Source: Nocardia stercoris (lineage in GTDB: Bacteria; Actinomycetota; Actinomycetes; Mycobacteriales; Mycobacteriaceae). From it: DNA of 64,000 nucleotides. The position numbers and the translations under genes are program-made. Of this stretch, positions 24,921-33,242 are shown one piece after another; positions within the stretch are counted from its first letter, which is position 1; every line of letters begins with the position of its first letter. The stretch lies in NCBI RefSeq assembly GCF_003696265.1, contig NZ_RFFH01000020.1, forward strand, positions 46,348 through 110,347, read 5' to 3'. The notes under the pieces were generated by a model that saw only the letters and a list, made by a program, of their open reading frames with translations, ran no database searches and was not told where the DNA came from.

Positions 24921-25820
24921 GTGTCCACGCGTCCCGACGAAGCGCACGACCCCGCGGCCGACGACGATCGGTGGCGCGGTGCCGGTGACCGCATCGAGAA
25001 CCTGCTCGACGCGAGTTCGGCGAGCGGCGTCCTGGCCCGGGAACGGGCGGAGGCCCTCGTCGGCGAGGTCGTGGACCTGTACGGCGCGGGCCTGCGTCGC
25101 ATCGTGGCCACGCTCGACGACGCGGCGGTGCAGCGGCTGATCGGCGACGATCTGGTCGCGAGCCTGCTGCTGGTCCACGGCCTGCATCCGCAGGACGTCG
25201 AGACCCGGGTGGCGGGCGCCCTCGACAGTGTGCGGCCCTATCTGGGCTCGCACGGCGGTGACGTGCGCCTGCTGGAGGTCACCACGGACGGCGTGGTCCG
25301 GCTCGAACTCACGGGCAGCTGCCGTAGCTGCCCGTCGTCGTCGGTCACCCTGGAACTGGCGGTGGAGGACGCGGTGCGCGCGGCCGCACCCGAGATCGTC
25401 ACGATCGAGGCGGTGGCGGCCGAGCGGGCCGATGCCGGGCTGATCGCCCCGGATTCCCTGTTCGGGCATCTGCACGGTTCCGGAAACTGGGTCGCCGCAC
25501 CGGAGTTGGCGGAACTCGCGTCCGGGGAGGTGGGCGGTTTCGCGTTGGGCGGGACCACGGTGCTGGCCGGGCGGATCGGCGACCGGATCTACGTCTACCG
25601 CGATCGCTGCCCGGTGTGCACCCGGTCGCTGGCCGGCGCGGTCCTGCAGCGCGGGCTCGGCTCGAACGATCCGGTGCTGCGCTGCCCGAGCTGCCGCGCC
25701 CACTTCGATGTCGTGCACGCCGGAGCTCGGCTGGACGGTGACGGGCATCTGGAGCCGTTCCCGGTGCTGGTCCGCTCCGGCGAGCTGTCGGTGGCGGTAC
25801 CGGCGGGGGTGGGCGGATGA
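24921..25820 (+). CDS. hhyE: NifU-type Fe-S protein fused to a Rieske-derived four-Cys domain
   Basis: A 299-aa protein. Residues 95-165 are a NifU C-terminal (Nfu) domain: VRPYLGSHGGDVRL and the cluster site GSCRSCPSS (Cys134, Cys137). Residues 190-290 follow a Rieske-like order, but the two His ligands are replaced, giving four cysteines: CPVC (230, 233) and CPSC (255, 258). In mycobacteria, Fe-S proteins encoded with the huc and hhy hydrogenases are needed for electron transfer, and this is the positional equivalent. GTG 24921 follows AGAGGAGG. It may carry electrons from the hydrogenase or help insert its clusters. Confidence 0.78.
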   Translation: MSTRPDEAHDPAADDDRWRGAGDRIENLLDASSASGVLARERAEALVGEVVDLYGAGLRRIVATLDDAAVQRLIGDDLVASLLLVHGLHPQDVETRVAGALDSVRPYLGSHGGDVRLLEVTTDGVVRLELTGSCRSCPSSSVTLELAVEDAVRAAAPEIVTIEAVAAERADAGLIAPDSLFGHLHGSGNWVAAPELAELASGEVGGFALGGTTVLAGRIGDRIYVYRDRCPVCTRSLAGAVLQRGLGSNDPVLRCPSCRAHFDVVHAGARLDGDGHLEPFPVLVRSGELSVAVPAGVGG

Positions 25821-26470
25821 ACTCGACCGCGTGGATACTGCGGCGGATCGCCGCCGACCGGGCACCGCGCCCAGCGCCGGGCGAGCGGTGCGAGATGTGC
25901 GCCGAACCGGTCGCCGCGGAACACCAGCACGTCGTGGATGTCGAAGGGCGGCAACTGATGTGCGTGTGCCGGGGCTGCTATCTGCTGTTCACCGACGAGC
26001 ACGCCGCGCTGCGCTACCGGGCCGTCCCGCAGCGGTACCTGTCGTTCCCGGACTTCACCATGACCCGGCCGGAATGGGACGCGCTGGAGATCCCGGTCGG
26101 TCTGGCGATCTTCTTCCACAATTCGGCCGCCGGTCGCACCGTCGTGCTCTATCCGGGACCGGCGGGCGCCACCGAATCCGAACTGCCGCTGCCGGATCGG
26201 CAGACTCTGATCGAGCAGCACCCCGAATTCGCCGCGCCCGCGGCCGATGTGGAGGCGCTGCTGATCCGGGTGCCCGACCGCGACACCGCCGCCGCCGAGT
26301 GCCTGCTGTTGCCGATCGACGCCTGCTACGAGTTCATCGGCCGAATCCGCTTGCTGTGGCGCGGTTTCGACGGCGGCTCGGACGTACGCCGATTCGTGGA
26401 CGAGTTCTTCGCCACGGCTGCCGCTCGGGCCCGCCCCGCCGGCACTCCCGGTCCGGAGGTGGCGGTATGA
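25817..26470 (+). CDS. Hydrogenase-operon protein of unknown function (DUF5947-like)
   Basis: A 217-aa protein. Near the N-terminus it has two cysteine pairs, CEMC and CVCRGC, before YLLFTDEHAALRYR, which suggests a small zinc or Fe-S site. The remainder is soluble: RYLSFPDFTMTRPEWDALEIPVGLAIFF and a C-terminal helix near the end (LLWRGFDGGSDVRRFVDEFF). It resembles proteins labelled DUF5947 in actinobacterial hydrogenase clusters; that name is from memory. Overlap with the NifU-type gene (ATGA) ties it to hydrogenase assembly or electron transfer. Confidence 0.72.
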   Translation: MNSTAWILRRIAADRAPRPAPGERCEMCAEPVAAEHQHVVDVEGRQLMCVCRGCYLLFTDEHAALRYRAVPQRYLSFPDFTMTRPEWDALEIPVGLAIFFHNSAAGRTVVLYPGPAGATESELPLPDRQTLIEQHPEFAAPAADVEALLIRVPDRDTAAAECLLLPIDACYEFIGRIRLLWRGFDGGSDVRRFVDEFFATAAARARPAGTPGPEVAV

Positions 26471-27114
26471 GCCCGGCCTACGCCACCACCTTCGCGGTGC
26501 TGGACATCCGTCCCGAGCCCTACGCGGTGACACCGATCCTGTCGGCGCGGGTCGGGATCGCCTCGATCGGCGAGGAACCGGTGCACGCCATCGCATTACG
26601 CGCGCAGGTGCGGATCGACCCAGGCCGGCGCTCCTACTCCGACGTGGAGACCGCCGGACTGCTCGACCTGTTCGGCCCGCGTGAGCGCTGGTCGCAGACC
26701 CAGCGGTCGTTCCTCTGGATGCATTGCGCCACCACGATTCCCGGCTTCTCCGGCGGCGCCGAGGTGGATCTGCCGATGTCGTGCACCTACGACTTCGAGG
26801 TCGCCGCCTCGAAATACCTGCACGCCCTGCGCGCGGGCACCGTGCCGCTGCTGTTCCTGTTCAGCGGGACGGTATTCATCCGCGGCAGTACCGGATTCGC
26901 GGTGCAGCAGATCCCGTGGGACCGCGAGGACCGCTACGACATGCCGGTCGCGGTGTGGCAGGAACTGATGGCGACCCAGTTCCCCGAGACGGGCTGGGTG
27001 CGGCTGCGCGAGGACACCATGGCCGCGCTGGCCCAGTTCAAGGCCCAGCACGGGCTGCTCAACTTCGACGACACCGTCGGGCACCTGCTCGCCACGGCCG
27101 AGGAGTCGGCGTGA
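26467..27114 (+). CDS. Hydrogenase-operon protein of unknown function (DUF6084-like)
   Basis: A 215-aa soluble protein starting MSPAYATTFAVLDIRPEPYAV. The first half has a beta-sandwich-like pattern (LSARVGIASIGEEPVHAIALRAQVRID), followed by LFGPRERW and the conserved-looking block YDFEVAASKYLHALRAGTVPLLFLFSGTVF. No cysteine motif is present beyond isolated residues. I associate it with DUF6084, a family seen only beside group 1h hydrogenases, from memory. Both ends overlap the neighbours by 4 bp. Confidence 0.7.
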   Translation: MSPAYATTFAVLDIRPEPYAVTPILSARVGIASIGEEPVHAIALRAQVRIDPGRRSYSDVETAGLLDLFGPRERWSQTQRSFLWMHCATTIPGFSGGAEVDLPMSCTYDFEVAASKYLHALRAGTVPLLFLFSGTVFIRGSTGFAVQQIPWDREDRYDMPVAVWQELMATQFPETGWVRLREDTMAALAQFKAQHGLLNFDDTVGHLLATAEESA

Positions 27115-28436
27115 GTACCCCCGGCCGGATGCGTGCCCGCGCGGTCGCCGACGCGGTGCTCTACGAGGGCTACCTGCTCTATCCATATCGGGCGGATTCG
27201 CGAAAGAACCGGTCCCGCTGGCAGTTCGGCGTGCTCGGTCCGCCCGGTGCCGCGGCGGCCGGACTCGGTGAGGACAGCGAACTGATCGGGCAGGCGCTGC
27301 TGGCCCCGGCGGGTGATCCGATGCTGCGGATCACGATTCGCTTCCTGCAGCTGCAGCACCGGGGTGTGCGGGACGCGGACGGCCGAGCAGTCCCGGAGTC
27401 GACCGTGGCCGGGCGTACCTGGCTGGACTGGGACGAGGCGGTGGAACAGGAGATCGTGCTCGGCCCGGCGCCGCCCGCGCCGGGCGCCGTGCCGATCGCG
27501 ATTGCGGACGGCACCGATATCGAGCAGCTCGACGATCCGGCGGGCGGGCCGACCGGGTCGATCGTGCGCACCCGGTGCGAGCTGCACGGCGAATTCGAGC
27601 TCGGTGTCGAGCCGGACGACGGTCTGCTGCGCCTCACCCTCACCGTCCGCAACACCGGGACACCGGCCACCGACCAGCGCGACGCCGCCACCCGCTCGCT
27701 GATCGGCGCCCACATCATCGCGGAAGTGACCGGGGGCGAGTTCGTTTCGCTGCTCGAACCGCCACCGTACGCCGCCGCGGCCGTGGACCGGTGCACCCAC
27801 CACCGCTGCTTCCCGGTGCTGGCCGGCCCGCCCGGCGACCACAGCCTGCTGCTGGTGTCGCCGATCATCCTGTACGACCACCCCGAGATCGCCGCGCAGA
27901 GCGTCGAACCGCTCTACGACGCCACCGAGATCGACGAGATCCTCACCCTGCGCGTCATGACCATGACCGACGAGGAGAAGGCCACCGCCCGGGCCACCGA
28001 CCCGCGCGCGGCCCGGATCGTCGACCGCTGCGAGGCCATGACCGCCGAGGAACTGGCCCGCCTGCACGGGGTGCTGCGGGATCCGCACGCCGACGAGGTC
28101 CACCCGATCCCGGACATCCCGCCCGGCGTGGACTGGTGGGAGCCCGAGGCCGACACCGCGGTGCGACCGGATTCGGATGCGGTACCGATCGCCGGTGTCC
28201 TGGTGCGGCGCGGCAGCCGGGTGCGGCTGCATCCCGCACGGCGCGCCGACATCCACGACATGTTCTTCGACGGCCGCGACGCCCGCGTCACCTCGGTGCA
28301 CGCCGACGTCGAGGGCCGCACCCACGTGGGCGTGGTCATCCTCGACGACCCCGGCGCCGACCTGCACGAATGGTACGGGCGCTACCTGTATTTCGACCCG
28401 GACGAGCTGGAACCGCTTGCCGGGCCGGACAACTGA
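27111..28436 (+). CDS. Hydrogenase-operon protein of unknown function, 441 aa
   Basis: A soluble 441-aa protein starting with GTG that overlaps the upstream stop (GTGA). Visible features are an N-terminal block VADAVLYEGYLLYPYRADSRKN, a beta-rich middle (FELGVEPDDGLLRLTLTVRN), then HHRCFPVLAGPPGDHSLLLVSPIIL and a C-terminal SH3-like stretch on hydrogenase-type binding (VRLHPARRADIHDMFFDGR). No catalytic motif or membrane helix is recognised. Its place between two other unknowns and the maturation genes suggests a scaffold or electron-link role; this is inference. Confidence 0.7.
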   Translation: MSTPGRMRARAVADAVLYEGYLLYPYRADSRKNRSRWQFGVLGPPGAAAAGLGEDSELIGQALLAPAGDPMLRITIRFLQLQHRGVRDADGRAVPESTVAGRTWLDWDEAVEQEIVLGPAPPAPGAVPIAIADGTDIEQLDDPAGGPTGSIVRTRCELHGEFELGVEPDDGLLRLTLTVRNTGTPATDQRDAATRSLIGAHIIAEVTGGEFVSLLEPPPYAAAAVDRCTHHRCFPVLAGPPGDHSLLLVSPIILYDHPEIAAQSVEPLYDATEIDEILTLRVMTMTDEEKATARATDPRAARIVDRCEAMTAEELARLHGVLRDPHADEVHPIPDIPPGVDWWEPEADTAVRPDSDAVPIAGVLVRRGSRVRLHPARRADIHDMFFDGRDARVTSVHADVEGRTHVGVVILDDPGADLHEWYGRYLYFDPDELEPLAGPDN

Positions 28437-28440
28437 ACCC

Positions 28441-28462
28441 TGCCCGGCCGTCCGGCCGGGCA
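28441..28462 (+). other. Intra-operon GC hairpin
   Basis: TGCCCGGCC and GGCCGGGCA form a perfect 9-bp stem with a GTCC loop right after the stop of the 441-aa gene, 17 bp before the small peptide gene. There is no T-run, so partial termination or mRNA processing is more likely than full termination. Confidence 0.45.
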
Positions 28463-28479
28463 CGACGGAAGGAGCAGCC

Positions 28480-28599
28480 GTGGTTGTAGTGGGAATGATC
28501 GCTCTGGTGATCGTCGGGCTGGCGGTCCTGAGCGCGGTGGCCGTCGGTGTGCGGTCAATCCCGGATATCAACCGCTATTTGCGAATCCGGCGCATGTGA
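28480..28599 (+). CDS. 39-aa single-helix membrane peptide in the hydrogenase operon
   Basis: A tiny protein with one hydrophobic helix (residues 2-24, mostly Val, Ile, Leu and Ala) followed by a basic tail RSIPDINRYLRIRRM. By the positive-inside rule the tail is cytoplasmic. The GTG start has a GGAAGGAG site. Its stop overlaps the endopeptidase start (ATGTGA). Small proteins of this pattern (DUF6893-like, from memory) occur in actinobacterial hydrogenase clusters. It could tether the soluble hydrogenase to the membrane. Confidence 0.7.
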   Translation: MVVVGMIALVIVGLAVLSAVAVGVRSIPDINRYLRIRRM

Positions 28600-29072
28600 C
28601 TGCCAGGGTGCTGGTCGCCGGGATCGGCAACATCTTCCTCGGGGACGACGGCTTCGGGCCCGAGGTGGTTCGCACGATGCCGGCACCGGCCGACGACTCG
28701 GTGCGGATCGTGGACTACGGCATCCGCGGCATGCACTTGGCCTACGACCTGCTCGAACCGTGGACGGCACTGGTGCTCGTCGACGCCCTTCCGAATCGGG
28801 GAAGTCCCGGCCGCCTCGAGGTGCTGCGGGCTGAACCCGAACCTGATCGCCCGGCCGATCTGGACGCCCACGGCATGGATCCGGCCGCGGTGTTCGCCGG
28901 CGTGCGGGCGCTGGGCGGCACGGTGCCGCCGACCGTGGTGGTCGGCTGCCAGGTGCTGACGGTCGCGGAGGGCATCGGGTTGTCCGAACCGGTCGCGGCG
29001 GCGGTCGGGCCCGCGATCGAGACCGTCGCCGAGGTGCTGGCCACGCTGCGGGCCGAACGAGCGGAGGTGTGA
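28596..29072 (+). CDS. Hydrogenase maturation endopeptidase (M52)
   Basis: A 158-aa HyaD/HupD-type protease. The N-terminus VLVAGIGNIFLGDDGFGPEV holds the first metal-binding acidic residue, VDAL the second, and DAHGMDP the His; nickel in the large subunit is the recognition site. It removes the 22-residue tail from the large subunit at 23084. GTG 28596 overlaps the peptide stop. It is followed by hypC. Confidence 0.9.
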   Translation: MTARVLVAGIGNIFLGDDGFGPEVVRTMPAPADDSVRIVDYGIRGMHLAYDLLEPWTALVLVDALPNRGSPGRLEVLRAEPEPDRPADLDAHGMDPAAVFAGVRALGGTVPPTVVVGCQVLTVAEGIGLSEPVAAAVGPAIETVAEVLATLRAERAEV

Positions 29073-29074
29073 TC

Positions 29075-29317
29075 ATGTGCCTCGGTATCCCGGGACAGGT
29101 CGTCGAGATCCTCGACGGCTACCACGGGCAGCTCGCCCTGGTCGACGTCTCCGGTGAGCAGCGGAAGGTGAATATCGGCCTGCTGCAGGACGATCCGGTG
29201 CGGCCGGGGGAGTGGGTGATCATCCACATGGGGCTGGCCGTGGAACGCACCGACGCGGCCGGTGCCCGGGCGGCACTGGCCGGTCTCGAACTCATGGGCC
29301 GAGGTGAGCTGCCGTGA
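29075..29317 (+). CDS. hypC: HypC/HybG/HupF chaperone, copy 1
   Basis: An 80-aa HypC. The true start is the ATG at 29075, because the mature N-terminus must be MC: MCLGIPGQVVEI carries the essential Cys2, and GGAGG lies 7 bp before it. A GTG at 29069 is in frame but would bury the Cys. HypC binds the CO/CN-bearing iron with HypD and delivers it to the large subunit. A second hypC lies at 31801. Confidence 0.92.
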   Translation: MCLGIPGQVVEILDGYHGQLALVDVSGEQRKVNIGLLQDDPVRPGEWVIIHMGLAVERTDAAGARAALAGLELMGRGELP

Positions 29318-31788
29318 ACGCCGGGCGGGCACGGTGCCGGTTGGTGGTCCGGGGCGTCGTCCAGGGCGTCGGCTTCCGGCCGTTCGTCTACAGCACGGCC
29401 GCCGAACTCGCGCTGACCGGCAGCGTTTCCAACGACAGCTGCGGAGTGATCATCGACATCGAGGGCGCGCCGGGCGCGCTGGCCGAGTTCGCCGCGCGAC
29501 TGCGGCATCGGCCCCCGCCGCTCGCGGTCGTCGAGTCGGTCGAGCGCACTGACCTGCCGGTGCGCGGCGGCACCGGATTCCACATCGCCGGGACCACCCG
29601 CGGCAGCGGCCGCACGCTGGCCTCACCCGACGTCGCGATCTGCGCGGACTGCGCGCGCGAGCTGGCCGACCCGGCCGATCGCCGCTACCGCCACCCGTTC
29701 GTGAACTGCACCAACTGCGGTCCGCGGTTCACCATCATCGCGAGCCTGCCCTACGACCGGGACCGGACCTCGATGGCCGACTTCGCCATGTGCGAGCGGT
29801 GCTCCCGGGAGTACCACGACCCCGCCGACCGCCGCTTCCACGCTCAGCCGATCGCCTGCCCGGACTGCGGCCCCACCCTCTCGTACTCCGGTCCGGGAGA
29901 TCCGATCACGGAGGCGCGAAAGCTGTTGCGCGACGGCGGAATTCTCGCCGTGAAGGGCATCGGTGGCTATCACCTCGCCTGCGCTGCCGACAACCAGGAC
30001 GCGGTCGCCCGGCTGCGCGCCCGGAAGCGGCGCGGCGACAAGCCCTTCGCGGTGATGGTCGCCGATCTGGCTGCCGCACAGGCGATCACGCGTGTCGACG
30101 CCGCGGCTGCCGCGGTCCTGTGCAGCCCGCAGCGCCCGATCGTGTTGCTGCCGCGCGCAATCCGGCCCGATGCTGCTCAGGATCGGCAGTCGGCTGAAGC
30201 CTCGGCACGCTCGGCTTCGGCCTCGGGCACGCTGCCGGTCTCGGACACGCGGCCGGCCTCGGACACGCGGCCGGCCTCGGACACGCTGCCGGGCTCGGGC
30301 TCGGGCACACTGCCGGGTGCGGGCACACTGCCGGGCGCGGGCTCGGGCACACTGCCGGGCGCGGGCTCGCTGGCGGTCGCGCCGGGTGTGGCCCCCGGCA
30401 ACCCCGACCTCGGCGTCATGATCGCCTACACCCCCCTGCACCTGCTGCTGTTCGGTCTGCCCGGCGACCCACCCGGCCCGCAGGTTCTGGTCATGACCTC
30501 GGCGAACCTCGGCGGCGAACCGATCTGCTACACCGACGACGATGCCGCGCAACGGCTTCCGGAACTGGCCGACGCCGTCCTCGGCCACGACCGCCGCATT
30601 CTCGTGCCCTGTGACGATTCGGTGGTCCGCCTGGTCGGCGGCACCGAACTGCCGATCCGCCGCTCCCGCGGTTACGCGCCGCTGCCGCTGGCCCTGCCGA
30701 TGTCCGCGACACCGGCGCTGGCGGTGGGCGCGGAGGTGAAGAACACCTGCGCGGTCGCCGACGGCCGCTATGCGTGGCTGAGCCAGCACATCGGCGATAT
30801 GGACGATCTCGCCACCCTGCGCGCTTTCGAAGGCGCCGAACAGCATCTGGAGGAGCTGACCGGCGTCCGCCCGGCGCAGCTGGCCGTCGACGCGCACCCC
30901 GGCTACCGGTCCAGCGCCTGGGCTCGGCGCAGCGCGGACGGGCGGCCGGTGCACACCGTGCAGCACCACCACGCGCACCTCGCGGCGGTCATGGGCGAGC
31001 ACGGCTTGCCCGCCACCGCCACGATCACCGGAATCGCGTTCGACGGCACCGGTTTCGGGCCCGACGGCGCGGTCTGGGGTGGTGAGGTACTTTCCGCCGG
31101 GTACAAGGGATTCCGCCGGCTCGCGCATCTGGCCTACGTTCCGCTGGCCGGCGGTGACGCCGCCGTGCAGCGGCCCTACCGAATGGCGCTCGCGCACCTC
31201 TGGTCGGCCGGAATCGATTGGACGCCATCGATTCCGGCGGTCGCGGCGTGCCCTCCCGCCGAACGCCGCGTGCTGGCGCACCAGCTCGAGACCGGACTGG
31301 GTTGCGTCCCGACCTCCAGCATGGGCCGGCTCTTCGACGCGGTGTCCTCGCTCGCGGGCGTCCGGCACGTGGTCGACTACGAGGCGCAGGCCGCGATCGA
31401 ACTGGAAGGCCGAGCCCGCGACATCGATCCCGGTGCCGCGTACCGGTTCCCGATCACCGACCCGGATGACACCGGGGTCGCGCGCATCGATCCGGCGCCC
31501 GTGATCGCGGCGGTCGTGGCCGACCAGGCGGCCGGTGCCGGGCCCGGGCTGATCGGCGCCCGCTTCCACGCGGCGGTGGCCGCGCTGATCGTGGACCTGG
31601 CGCGGCGCTTCGGCGAGCCGGGTGCGCCGATCGCGTTGTCCGGCGGCGTCTTCCAGAACGCCCTGCTGCTGGCCCGGGCGGACCGGGGGCTGCGGGCGGC
31701 GGGTTTCGAGGTTCTCACCCATCACCGGGTGCCACCCAACGACGGCGGTCTGGCGTTCGGGCAGTTGCTCGTCGCCGGGGCGCAATGA
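29314..31788 (+). CDS. hypF: Carbamoyltransferase HypF
   Basis: An 824-aa protein that makes the CN ligand precursor from carbamoyl phosphate. In order: acylphosphatase domain with VQGVGFRPFVY, two zinc fingers (CADC..CTNC and CERC..CPDC), a YrdC-like domain with ILAVKGIGGYHLAC and RKRRGDKPFAVM, and the Kae1-like domain with HHHAHLAAVM, GIAFDGTG and LSGGVFQNALL. The YrdC-like part is interrupted by about 70 residues of SDTRP/GSGTLP-type repeats that are not in usual HypF. GTG start overlaps hypC (GTGA). Confidence 0.94.
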   Translation: MNAGRARCRLVVRGVVQGVGFRPFVYSTAAELALTGSVSNDSCGVIIDIEGAPGALAEFAARLRHRPPPLAVVESVERTDLPVRGGTGFHIAGTTRGSGRTLASPDVAICADCARELADPADRRYRHPFVNCTNCGPRFTIIASLPYDRDRTSMADFAMCERCSREYHDPADRRFHAQPIACPDCGPTLSYSGPGDPITEARKLLRDGGILAVKGIGGYHLACAADNQDAVARLRARKRRGDKPFAVMVADLAAAQAITRVDAAAAAVLCSPQRPIVLLPRAIRPDAAQDRQSAEASARSASASGTLPVSDTRPASDTRPASDTLPGSGSGTLPGAGTLPGAGSGTLPGAGSLAVAPGVAPGNPDLGVMIAYTPLHLLLFGLPGDPPGPQVLVMTSANLGGEPICYTDDDAAQRLPELADAVLGHDRRILVPCDDSVVRLVGGTELPIRRSRGYAPLPLALPMSATPALAVGAEVKNTCAVADGRYAWLSQHIGDMDDLATLRAFEGAEQHLEELTGVRPAQLAVDAHPGYRSSAWARRSADGRPVHTVQHHHAHLAAVMGEHGLPATATITGIAFDGTGFGPDGAVWGGEVLSAGYKGFRRLAHLAYVPLAGGDAAVQRPYRMALAHLWSAGIDWTPSIPAVAACPPAERRVLAHQLETGLGCVPTSSMGRLFDAVSSLAGVRHVVDYEAQAAIELEGRARDIDPGAAYRFPITDPDDTGVARIDPAPVIAAVVADQAAGAGPGLIGARFHAAVAALIVDLARRFGEPGAPIALSGGVFQNALLLARADRGLRAAGFEVLTHHRVPPNDGGLAFGQLLVAGAQ
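30238..30369 (+). repeat. 18/24-bp coding repeats inside hypF
   Basis: Three 18-bp units of the type GCCTCGGACACGCGGCCG (residues ASDTRP) are followed by 18- and 24-bp units encoding GAGTLP and GSGSGTLP. They form a low-complexity insert between PIVLLPRAI and the GVMIAYTPLHLLL strand of the YrdC-like domain. All units keep the frame. Confidence 0.8.
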
Positions 31789-31800
31789 AAGGAGCGCATC

Positions 31801-32133
31801 ATGTGCCTGGCAGTCCCGGGAAAGGTGCTCGACCTCTACGAAAGCGACGGCACGCAGATGTCGGTGGTCGACTTCGGCGGCGTGCACAAGGACGTCTGCC
31901 TGGAGTACATCCCGGACGCGGCGGTCGGCGACTACGTCGTCGTCCACGTCGGATTCGCCATCCAGCGGCTCGACGAGGAGTCGGCGCTGCGCACGCTGGC
32001 CGAATTCGAACATCTCGGTGTGCTGAAGGAGGAGTTCGGCGGCGGGTTCGCGACCGCGGCCAAGCAGGCCGGGCTCCCGGATCCCACCACGACACCGCCC
32101 GAGTCCCCGTCCGTGAACGAGGTGAACCGATGA
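31801..32133 (+). CDS. hypC2: HypC chaperone, copy 2
   Basis: A 110-aa HypC paralogue beginning MCLAVPGKVLDLY with the required Cys2, a core about as long as copy 1, then an extra Pro/Thr-rich tail of about 30 residues. It is separated from hypF by 12 bp and overlaps hypD by 4 bp (ATGA). Having two HypC proteins may divide the work between HypD complex formation and delivery to the large subunit, as with HypC and HybG in Escherichia coli, although only one hydrogenase is seen here. Confidence 0.92.
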   Translation: MCLAVPGKVLDLYESDGTQMSVVDFGGVHKDVCLEYIPDAAVGDYVVVHVGFAIQRLDEESALRTLAEFEHLGVLKEEFGGGFATAAKQAGLPDPTTTPPESPSVNEVNR

Positions 32134-33242
32134 AGTATCTGGACGAATTCAGCAATCCCGAACTGGCCCGCAATCTGCTCGAACGGATCCGCGCCACCAC
32201 CACCCGGCGCTGGTCGATCATGGAAGTCTGTGGCGGGCAGACGCATTCGATCATCCGGCACGGCATCGACCAGCTGCTGCCGGACCAGATCGAAATGATC
32301 CACGGCCCCGGCTGCCCGGTGTGCGTCACCCCGCTCGAGATCATCGACAAGGCGCTCGAGATCGCGGCCCGCCCCGACGTCATCTTCTGCTCGTTCGGCG
32401 ACATGCTCCGGGTCCCGGGCAGTTCCCAGGATCTGTTCCGGATCAAGAGCGCGGGCGGCGACGTCCGGGTGGTGTACTCGCCGCTGGACGCGCTGACCAT
32501 CGCCAGACAGAACCCCGACAAGCAGGTGGTGTTCTTCGGTATCGGATTCGAGACCACCGCCCCGGCCAACGCCATGACCGTGTACCAGGCGCAGCGGCTC
32601 GGGATCGAGAACTTCTCCCTGCTGGTCTCCCATGTGCTGGTGCCGCCGGCCATCGCCGCCATCATGGAGTCTCCGGACTGCCGGGTGCAGGGCTTCCTCG
32701 CGGCCGGGCACGTGTGCGCGGTCATGGGCACCGGCGAGTATCCGCCGTTGGCGGCGAAGTACAGGGTTCCCATGGTGGTCACCGGATTCGAGCCGCTGGA
32801 CATCCTCGAGGGGATCCGGCGCACGGTGGCGCAGCTGGAGGCCGGCCGCTACGAGGTGGAGAACGCGTACCCGCGCGCGGTGCCGGCCGAGGGCAACCCG
32901 GCGGCCAAGGCCATGCTCGAGGACGTCTTCGAGGTCACCGACCGCGGCTGGCGGGGGATCGGTGTCATCCCGCGCAGCGGGTGGCGGCTGTCGCCGAAGT
33001 ATCGGGCCTACGACGCCGAACACCGGTTCGACGTCCAGGATCTGCACACCGACGAATCCTCGATCTGCCGCTCCGGCGAGGTGCTGCAGGGGCTGATCAA
33101 GCCGACCGAGTGCGCGGCCTTCGGCAAGACCTGTACGCCGCGGAACCCGTTGGGTGCCACCATGGTATCCGCCGAGGGCGCGTGCGCGGCCTACTACCTG
33201 TACCGGCGGCTGGACCAGCCCGCGGAGGTGGCACATGCTTGA
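32130..33242 (+). CDS. hypD: HypD Fe-ligand assembly protein
   Basis: A 370-aa HypD. The active-site cysteine is in EVCGGQTHS, the redox pair is in GPGCPVCVTP, and GIGFETTAP is the third motif. The [4Fe-4S] cysteines are in the C-terminal CAAFGKTCTP and GACAAYY. It reduces CN and builds the Fe(CN)2CO unit on a HypC-HypD complex. Start and end overlap hypC2 and hypE. Confidence 0.95.
   Translation: MKYLDEFSNPELARNLLERIRATTTRRWSIMEVCGGQTHSIIRHGIDQLLPDQIEMIHGPGCPVCVTPLEIIDKALEIAARPDVIFCSFGDMLRVPGSSQDLFRIKSAGGDVRVVYSPLDALTIARQNPDKQVVFFGIGFETTAPANAMTVYQAQRLGIENFSLLVSHVLVPPAIAAIMESPDCRVQGFLAAGHVCAVMGTGEYPPLAAKYRVPMVVTGFEPLDILEGIRRTVAQLEAGRYEVENAYPRAVPAEGNPAAKAMLEDVFEVTDRGWRGIGVIPRSGWRLSPKYRAYDAEHRFDVQDLHTDESSICRSGEVLQGLIKPTECAAFGKTCTPRNPLGATMVSAEGACAAYYLYRRLDQPAEVAHA

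Noticed and set aside
29069..29075. GTG 29069 as hypC start
   Set aside because: It would add residues before the essential N-terminal Met-Cys. The ATG at 29075 has a proper GGAGG site.
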